From Chryseosolibacter histidinae (GTDB taxonomy: Bacteria > Bacteroidota > Bacteroidia > Cytophagales > Cyclobacteriaceae), in assembly GCF_018598225.1 (NCBI RefSeq), contig NZ_JAHESF010000017.1, forward strand, positions 62,001 to 126,000: a stretch of 64,000 bases of DNA. Reading direction: 5' to 3'. Position numbers and translations under genes: made by a program. Below, one piece after another: positions 58,887 to 64,000 of this stretch; position 1 is the first letter of the stretch; every line of letters begins with the position of its first letter. The notes below the pieces were generated by a model that saw only the letters and a program-made list of their open reading frames with translations, searched no databases and was not told where the DNA came from.

Positions 58887-59420
58887 ATGACACTACAAGA
58901 ATCAAAAGCTTCGCAGAAACGTGTTTTCAAACTGAAACCGCTTTCAAGGGATGGCGTGGAAGGAGCCCTCGATAAAGCCGAACATTACCGCCTGCTCAAC
59001 CAGCCCCAGCTGGCAGAAAGTATATGCCTCGATATTCTCGAGATCGACCCGGCCAATCAAAGAGCAGCCATCTTCCTGCTGCTGGCATTGACCGACCAGT
59101 TTGGCAGAGCGTCATCCAGGGCAGCCAAGCAGGCCCTTGAGCTGGCGCGCAACCTGAAAGACGAATACGCAAGACAATATTACAGTGGCATCGTGCATGA
59201 ACGGCAGGGCTCCGTTGCCCTGAGCTCAGGTGTACCCGGCACCGACTTCGATGCCTGTGAGTGGTACCAGGAAGCCATGAGGTTCTATGAAAAAGCCGAA
59301 GCCCTCAGCCCCGCCGGAAACAACGACCCCGTGCTGCGCTGGAACACCTGCGCCCGGATCATCATGGCGTATAATCTGCAGGAAAGACCGATGGATGACT
59401 CGAGACCGGAACTTGAGTAG
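58887..59420 (+). CDS. TPR-like cytoplasmic protein co-transcribed with sdhCAB
   Basis: A 177-residue protein with no signal peptide. Helical repeats similar to tetratricopeptide repeats cover residues about 25-165 (ALDKAEHYRLLNQPQLAESICLDILEIDPANQRAAIFLLLALTDQ, AKQALELARNLKDEYARQYYSGIVHERQG, YQEAMRFYEKAEALSPAGNNDPVLRWNTCARIIMAY). It starts 11 bp after sdhB and ends at a heptamer hairpin, so it is the last gene of the complex II operon. It is not a known subunit or the SdhE flavinylation factor by sequence; an assembly or stability role is inferred only from position. Confidence 0.8.
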   Translation: MTLQESKASQKRVFKLKPLSRDGVEGALDKAEHYRLLNQPQLAESICLDILEIDPANQRAAIFLLLALTDQFGRASSRAAKQALELARNLKDEYARQYYSGIVHERQGSVALSSGVPGTDFDACEWYQEAMRFYEKAEALSPAGNNDPVLRWNTCARIIMAYNLQERPMDDSRPELE

Positions 59421-59605
59421 TCCACGGTCGACAGTCCACTGTCCACAGCAGTGTGATTTCAAAAAATCGACCTGGTCTGCTGTTTATTGCCCTCGGCATT
59501 CGTGAAGCTATGTCTACAGTTGGAAGATCCCGTCATAAGGATCGAAGGACGTTTGCCATTCTCGCACTGTACTTGCCGTGGACTGTCGACTGTGGACCGT
59601 GGACT
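59419..59605. repeat. Heptamer inverted repeat, GGTCCAC type
   Basis: Left arm 59419-59447 (AGTCCAC, GGTCGAC, AGTCCAC, TGTCCAC) starts on the stop codon of the TPR-like gene. Right arm 59578-59605 (GTGGACT, GTCGACT, GTGGACC, GTGGACT), identical in order to the right arm at 12638-12665. It separates two convergent genes. Confidence 0.83.
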
Positions 59606-59608
59606 ATT

Positions 59609-60040
59609 TCATTTCCTAAACTCGAAAACATGTGCCCCACTTACAGATCTCTCACGGCCAGCACCCAGAGTCGTTTTGGTCCACATGAGGCTTAACACCA
59701 GGCTGGTATTGCTGAGCGACTCGATCTTTACCACTACCCCATCATCGCGGGTGAAGGTTGTTCCCTGATCGTCGGCGAAAGCCCAGGTGCCTGAAGCAGG
59801 CCATACCGGCTCGCCATTGGTAGCCGTGAACTGTTTTTGTGCGATCACCAGGCTGAAATCATCAAAGAGATCCGTACGGTCCATGCCGTCTACCTTTACC
59901 TGGCTCACCTGCCACGATCCCGTGAGCTGTTTGAGCGCGTCAGCTGCCGGATCGGGTTCGTTGCCATCACAGGCTGTCTGTGCCAGCGAGATCATCATCA
60001 GCAGCATCATTGCAAGGATCTGGTGTGTATGTATTTTCAT
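59609..60040 (-). CDS. Lipocalin-like small lipoprotein
   Basis: A 143-residue lipoprotein (lipobox AQTAC, Cys24). After the anchor comes a short single-domain beta-barrel-like sequence: ALKQLTGSWQVSQVKVDGMD, FSLVIAQKQFTATNGEPVWPASGTWAFADDQGTTFTRDDG and NTSLVLSLMWTKTT. The LTGSW start and strand pattern resemble the lipocalin-like/DUF5004 families of Bacteroidota. No function is known. It starts 8 bp after the stop of the large T9SS protein in the same direction, so the two are probably co-transcribed. Confidence 0.8.
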   Translation of the reverse strand: MKIHTHQILAMMLLMMISLAQTACDGNEPDPAADALKQLTGSWQVSQVKVDGMDRTDLFDDFSLVIAQKQFTATNGEPVWPASGTWAFADDQGTTFTRDDGVVVKIESLSNTSLVLSLMWTKTTLGAGRERSVSGAHVFEFRK

Positions 60041-60048
60041 AGAGGAGA

Positions 60049-63000
60049 TTACTTTTTAATGATCTGCCGGGTGATGGCCCGCTTTCCATTGCTGATCTTC
60101 AGCACATAACTTCCGGCGCGATAGCTGCCGATCTTCAAACTTGTCTTTCCACTGGCGGTTTCCTTCAGCAGGGTGCGACCTGCGGCATCGTACAGTGCCA
60201 CTGACACCCCTTCCGGGGAATGCCAAGCACTGACATCGATCACGAGCTCTGACTCTGCCGGGTTCGGATACACCGCGATGCCATCAGTGACATTTTCCGC
60301 TCCGGTAATAACAAATGCCTCCGGATCTGAAGGCAGACTCGCGCAGTTTCCTGCCGATACGATCACCGTGTACATACCCGGTGTGGTCACGGTATACGCC
60401 TGCGCGTTGGCACCATCGATGGCTACACCTTCCTTGTACCATTGATTTCCTGCCTCGGCGTTGGAGGTAATGACCGGGGTTTCAGTCTCGAGGTCGGTAA
60501 CCACCACCGCCGGCTTGGGTGGATGAATGCAGAACGTACGCTCCACCACCGGGGCGGGCTCATAATAGAAGTTACCGGCCTGCGATGCCTGTACGGTAAC
60601 GGGCCCGGAGCGCAGGAAGGTGAGCGTGTTTCCATTGATCGCCACCTTATCAGAGGCAGCTGAAAAAATGACCGGTAGCAAAGAGGTTGAGGTGCCCGTC
60701 ATCTGCACCTGAGCGTTACCCAACGTCACATCATTGATGGCGGAGAAGCTGATCTGTTGTAAACCTCGGTTCACTATCAGCGTTTGCACCACAGAATTCG
60801 CCGCTGCGTACGTTGCGTTGCCGGCCTGCAGCGCGGTGATCACGGTAGACCCAGGCGCAACGATGGTGATCTGGCCGCCTGACACTGTGGCCACTTCAGG
60901 GTTGGAGCTTGTATAACTGATTGCCAGTCCTGAGCTGGAGGTAGCACCTGCGGCGAAAGGCTGATCGGCATAACGCACAGGCTGAAGCGCGGCAAAGGTG
61001 ATGACCTGCCCCAACTTTACGGTCAGTTGCCTCAGCACGGGTGTGGCTGCATTGTAACCTGCATCGCCCGGCTGCGAAGCTGTAATATCCGTTGTACCAA
61101 TTCCTTTGATGGTCACCGTATTCCCCGAAACCGTAGCCACTGCCGTGTTGGAGCTGGCGTACTGGATCGCCAAACCGGAAGAAGCCTTCAATGGCAGATC
61201 AAACGGAACATCCACGGATAACTTGAGCGGAAGGGCATCGAACGTGATGGACTGGTCTGCCTTGTTCACCGTCAGCGTTCTGATCACCGGTGTCGCGGCG
61301 TTGTAGTGGACGTTGCCAGCCTGCGAGGCCGTGATGTCTGTAGTGCCTACGCCAACAATGGTTACAGTATTTCCCGAAATCGTGGCTACACCCGGGTTAG
61401 CGCTGGCGAAGCTTACGCCCAGGCCCGAATCGGCGGATGCCTCCAGGTCGAACGCAGGGTCTGCAAACCGCACCGCCGCAGGCTGCACAAAGGAGATGGT
61501 TTGACCGTCCTTATTCACGGTAAGTGTATGGGTAACATCAGGCGCTGCGTTGTAAGCATTGTCACCAGCCTGCGTGCCTGTGATGTCAGCCGTACCCGCG
61601 CCAACAATGGTCACGGTATTACCCGACACGGTAGCAACACTTTCATCATCACTCGTGTAGCTGATCGAGAGTCCCGAGCTTGCCGTTGCCGGAAGTGTAA
61701 AAGCCGGGTCGTTGAAAGTTTTGACAGGAAGTGTGAAGGAGATAGACTGGTCAAGCTTCACCACCAGCGTTTGCTGTACAGGGTCAGCCGCGGCAAAGTC
61801 TTTATCACCTGCCTGTGATGCCGTGATCATCGTGCTCCCCTGCCCTACAATCGTCATGGTGTTTCCTGAAACCGTGGCCACCGATGAATTGGAGCTCGAG
61901 TATGAAACCGGTAATCCAGAACTGGCTGTCGCCGTGAGTGCATAAGGGGCATCGCCTACTGTTTTTCCCTGCAGCGCATTGAACGTAATGCTCTGCAAGA
62001 TCTTTGACGGCGTAAAACGATAGTGCTGGCCATCGGCAGGCAGCGCAGCAATGGTCTGTGTCTCTACCGTGGTTGATACCGAAGGGCTTGCGCCGGAATT
62101 GTTCAGCGACAGAAAATTGCCACTGCCTGTGGAAGGAAACGCCATGCCAAAGGAAGCCGATGGTGTCACCGGGCTGGTACCTGTAGTCTGGTACGAATAT
62201 TCGATGCTGTTGTCAGCTTCGTAAAGTTTTGCCTGGAACGAGATCACGGCCGAAGAAGCGCCGAAGCCCCACTTCCAGTTGAGCCACTCGAACGTAAAAG
62301 TCCGGTCAGGGGCAACACCTTCCGTTTTATACGAAGCCTGGCCACCAATCCCGCTAAGGTCATCCCACAACGGCGCCAATGCTGGCCTTACAGAACCTGT
62401 CGAAAGATTGTTACCCTTTGCATCCTGCGCATAAGTGTTGAATGATAGAAAACCGTTTGATGACACCTTAACGTGTGTGAACGGTATACCGCCATGGTGG
62501 AACGTAAAACCGATGGGGATCGAGCCCGAGATCTGGTCGTCTGCCTCAATGGCATCGGCAGCCGTTGCGCTGGTGAGTGGAACAAAAACATCGGCCGATG
62601 CGGCAAGCGTGTACGGTGGCGTGGCAAAGGCCGCATACGTGGTGAACTGGACCGGATTATCTGTCACCGCATTCAAACGATACTTCTCCGATCCCGGCGC
62701 TCCATTATAATCCACGGCATGGATCCTGTACGTTGTATTCGGCGATAGCCCCGTAACCTGGATCGTTGTTACCGCCGATGACGAAGAAGCCTCCGCGTTG
62801 TAAACACAATACCATCCACTGGTGCCGGCCTGGCTTCCGGTGCCGAAAGTTGTATTCGCCGTATAGGTTGTGTTATCGGTTGCTGGTGCCGTGCCGCTAC
62901 CTGCTTCCCGCATGAAGATCGCTACGTGCGTGCCATCGCCATCATGGTGCCTGAACGTGACACTGGAAGACGTGAGGTTTGAAACACTTACCGTGGATTC

Positions 63001-64000
63001 AGGAGCACCCGGCGTTACCAGTGCCGGTGAAAAATTGCTGGGGTTAGCGATGGCTGAAGCAGTCAGGTATTGTTGTGCGCCACCCAGGCCGTTGTATTCC
63101 ACTACGTGAACACGGTAAGTAAATCCTGACTGCAGGCCGGAGACCGTAAATGAGCTGCCTGAACCGTTGTAAACACAAAACCAGTCCGAAGCCCCCACCT
63201 CACTTGCCTGCGCTCCGAAAACAGCCTCCGACGGATAGTGCTGCCCGTTGACCACCGGGGCGGTTTCTGAGACCGATGTCGTGCGTTTCATGAACACGGC
63301 GCGGTTCAGTCCGCCGCCATTCGTCCACGAGAGCATCATCGAGCTTCCCGTGACGGACGAAGGTACGATATCACTTGCCGGTGTGGTGGGCGCAACCGCT
63401 GCGGGCACAACCGTGAAGGTGTACACCTGGTCAGTCGCAGGTTTTATGCTGATATCATCAGATCCATTGATGCTCAGTGCCGGGGCCGCCGTGGCATCGG
63501 CCAGTGAATAGAACTGGTCCGTGTTATTACCAACGATCCCGATAGACGCGCTGGCAAAGTTGAGCGCTCCCGTTTCCTGGCGATAGCTGAATTCGATGTT
63601 GCCGGACTCGTGCAGCCTCACCTGGAAAGAGATCCCGGCGGTGGCGTTGAAGTTCCATTTCCAGTTGAGCCACTCAAAGGTAAAGACCCGGTCAGGCGAC
63701 ACACCTTCGGTTTTATAGGAAGCCTGTCCGCCGGTGCCACTGAGATCGTCCCACAACGGAGCGATGATCCTGAGCGCGGCACTCTGCCCTATGGTATTTT
63801 CCGAAGGATTGGATGCCGAAGCATTGAACGAGATGAAACCATCGGAAGAAGCTTTGAGCTCTGTGTACGATGCGCCATAATAGTCGAAGGAGAACCCAAT
63901 CGGGATGGCAGCACTGATCGCATTGTCAGCTTCGATCGCATCGACGGCAGTAGCTGAAGTAAGGGGTACAAACAATGCGGAGGTGGAACTGAGATCGTAA
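60049..64000 (-). CDS. Giant T9SS-secreted adhesin-like protein with duplicated N-terminal modules and six Ig-like repeats (N-terminus off the right edge)
   Basis: At least 1317 residues; no start codon is visible, so it is cut by the window. From the edge: a module of about 170 residues (VPLTSATAVDAIEADNAIS to IKPATDQVYTF), two fibronectin-III-like domains (PASDIVPSSVTGSSMMLSW, PESTVSVSNLTSSSVTFRH), then a second copy of the first module (VPLTSATAADAIEADDQIS onward). Next come six bacterial Ig-like (BIG2-type) repeats of about 77 residues (SGLPVSYSSSNSSVATVSGNTMTI-like), a short Ig-like segment with Cys residues, and a type A T9SS sorting domain (GIAVYPNPAESELVIDVS to AITRQIIKK). No enzyme motif is seen. 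A surface-attached role in adhesion or substrate binding is inferred. Confidence 0.9.
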   Translation of the reverse strand, partial: YDLSSTSALFVPLTSATAVDAIEADNAISAAIPIGFSFDYYGASYTELKASSDGFISFNASASNPSENTIGQSAALRIIAPLWDDLSGTGGQASYKTEGVSPDRVFTFEWLNWKWNFNATAGISFQVRLHESGNIEFSYRQETGALNFASASIGIVGNNTDQFYSLADATAAPALSINGSDDISIKPATDQVYTFTVVPAAVAPTTPASDIVPSSVTGSSMMLSWTNGGGLNRAVFMKRTTSVSETAPVVNGQHYPSEAVFGAQASEVGASDWFCVYNGSGSSFTVSGLQSGFTYRVHVVEYNGLGGAQQYLTASAIANPSNFSPALVTPGAPESTVSVSNLTSSSVTFRHHDGDGTHVAIFMREAGSGTAPATDNTTYTANTTFGTGSQAGTSGWYCVYNAEASSSSAVTTIQVTGLSPNTTYRIHAVDYNGAPGSEKYRLNAVTDNPVQFTTYAAFATPPYTLAASADVFVPLTSATAADAIEADDQISGSIPIGFTFHHGGIPFTHVKVSSNGFLSFNTYAQDAKGNNLSTGSVRPALAPLWDDLSGIGGQASYKTEGVAPDRTFTFEWLNWKWGFGASSAVISFQAKLYEADNSIEYSYQTTGTSPVTPSASFGMAFPSTGSGNFLSLNNSGASPSVSTTVETQTIAALPADGQHYRFTPSKILQSITFNALQGKTVGDAPYALTATASSGLPVSYSSSNSSVATVSGNTMTIVGQGSTMITASQAGDKDFAAADPVQQTLVVKLDQSISFTLPVKTFNDPAFTLPATASSGLSISYTSDDESVATVSGNTVTIVGAGTADITGTQAGDNAYNAAPDVTHTLTVNKDGQTISFVQPAAVRFADPAFDLEASADSGLGVSFASANPGVATISGNTVTIVGVGTTDITASQAGNVHYNAATPVIRTLTVNKADQSITFDALPLKLSVDVPFDLPLKASSGLAIQYASSNTAVATVSGNTVTIKGIGTTDITASQPGDAGYNAATPVLRQLTVKLGQVITFAALQPVRYADQPFAAGATSSSGLAISYTSSNPEVATVSGGQITIVAPGSTVITALQAGNATYAAANSVVQTLIVNRGLQQISFSAINDVTLGNAQVQMTGTSTSLLPVIFSAASDKVAINGNTLTFLRSGPVTVQASQAGNFYYEPAPVVERTFCIHPPKPAVVVTDLETETPVITSNAEAGNQWYKEGVAIDGANAQAYTVTTPGMYTVIVSAGNCASLPSDPEAFVITGAENVTDGIAVYPNPAESELVIDVSAWHSPEGVSVALYDAAGRTLLKETASGKTSLKIGSYRAGSYVLKISNGKRAITRQIIKK

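Noticed and set aside
4625-59605. Insertion sequences or miniature transposons as an explanation of the intergenic repeats
   Set aside because: No transposase gene and no target-site duplications were seen, and the element bodies differ in sequence from site to site.

Overview
The window reads as a chromosomal segment of a Bacteroidota bacterium, most likely of the order Cytophagales. The supporting signs are two SusC/SusD pairs, an ECF sigma/FecR/SusC cascade, two very large surface proteins with C-terminal type IX secretion (T9SS) sorting domains, many lipoproteins, a further TonB-dependent receptor and moderate GC. No rRNA, tRNA, insertion sequence, prophage or CRISPR array was seen. The genus cannot be set from sequence alone.

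Layout. 1-12.5 kb holds mostly single genes: a PBP1A-type peptidoglycan synthase cut by the left edge, a MacB/FtsX-type permease, an exported NTF2-like protein, a Bcp peroxiredoxin, a beta-barrel protein, a ModE-like winged-helix protein, a PLD-fold protein, an orphan ABC ATPase, a WecA/MraY-like transferase, a zinc-ribbon protein and a DUF481 porin-like protein. 13-19 kb carries a SusC/SusD pair with its own terminator and then an S10 serine carboxypeptidase. 19.3-34 kb is the most coherent accessory region. On the minus strand it reads ECF sigma, FecR, SusC with an STN domain, SusD, a lamin-tail/Calx-beta T9SS protein, an M14 carboxypeptidase resembling deglutamylases, an N-formylglutamate-amidohydrolase-like protein and an exported glutamate-racemase-like lipoprotein. 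Start/stop overlaps and short gaps tie SusC to the amidohydrolase-like gene. I read it as an inducible uptake and processing locus for a glutamate-rich peptide or polymer (hypothesis).

34-44 kb has a Tat-exported sugar isomerase-like protein, a cytochrome c/PQQ-type sugar dehydrogenase, an ABC-F ATPase, a rhomboid protease, a thioredoxin-fold protein overlapping a histidine-kinase-like protein that lacks its ATPase domain, a stand-alone FecR N-terminal domain and an iron alcohol dehydrogenase. 44.5-50 kb is a phytase, TonB receptor and beta-helix lipoprotein operon. 50-55 kb has a TPR/HTH membrane regulator, a glutamine-synthetase-like ligase and an ethanolamine-type permease. 55.4-59.4 kb is a succinate dehydrogenase operon, sdhCAB plus a TPR-like gene. 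The right edge carries a lipocalin-like lipoprotein and a giant T9SS adhesin-like protein that runs off the window.

The least expected feature is non-coding. At least 19 intergenic sites carry imperfect 7-bp tandem repeats. Most are arranged as two inverted arms of about 28 bp at gene 3' ends. Different sites use different heptamer words, but most words share an RG start and the same period. A separate 17-copy, 21-bp tandem array fills the gap at 35.2-35.55 kb.
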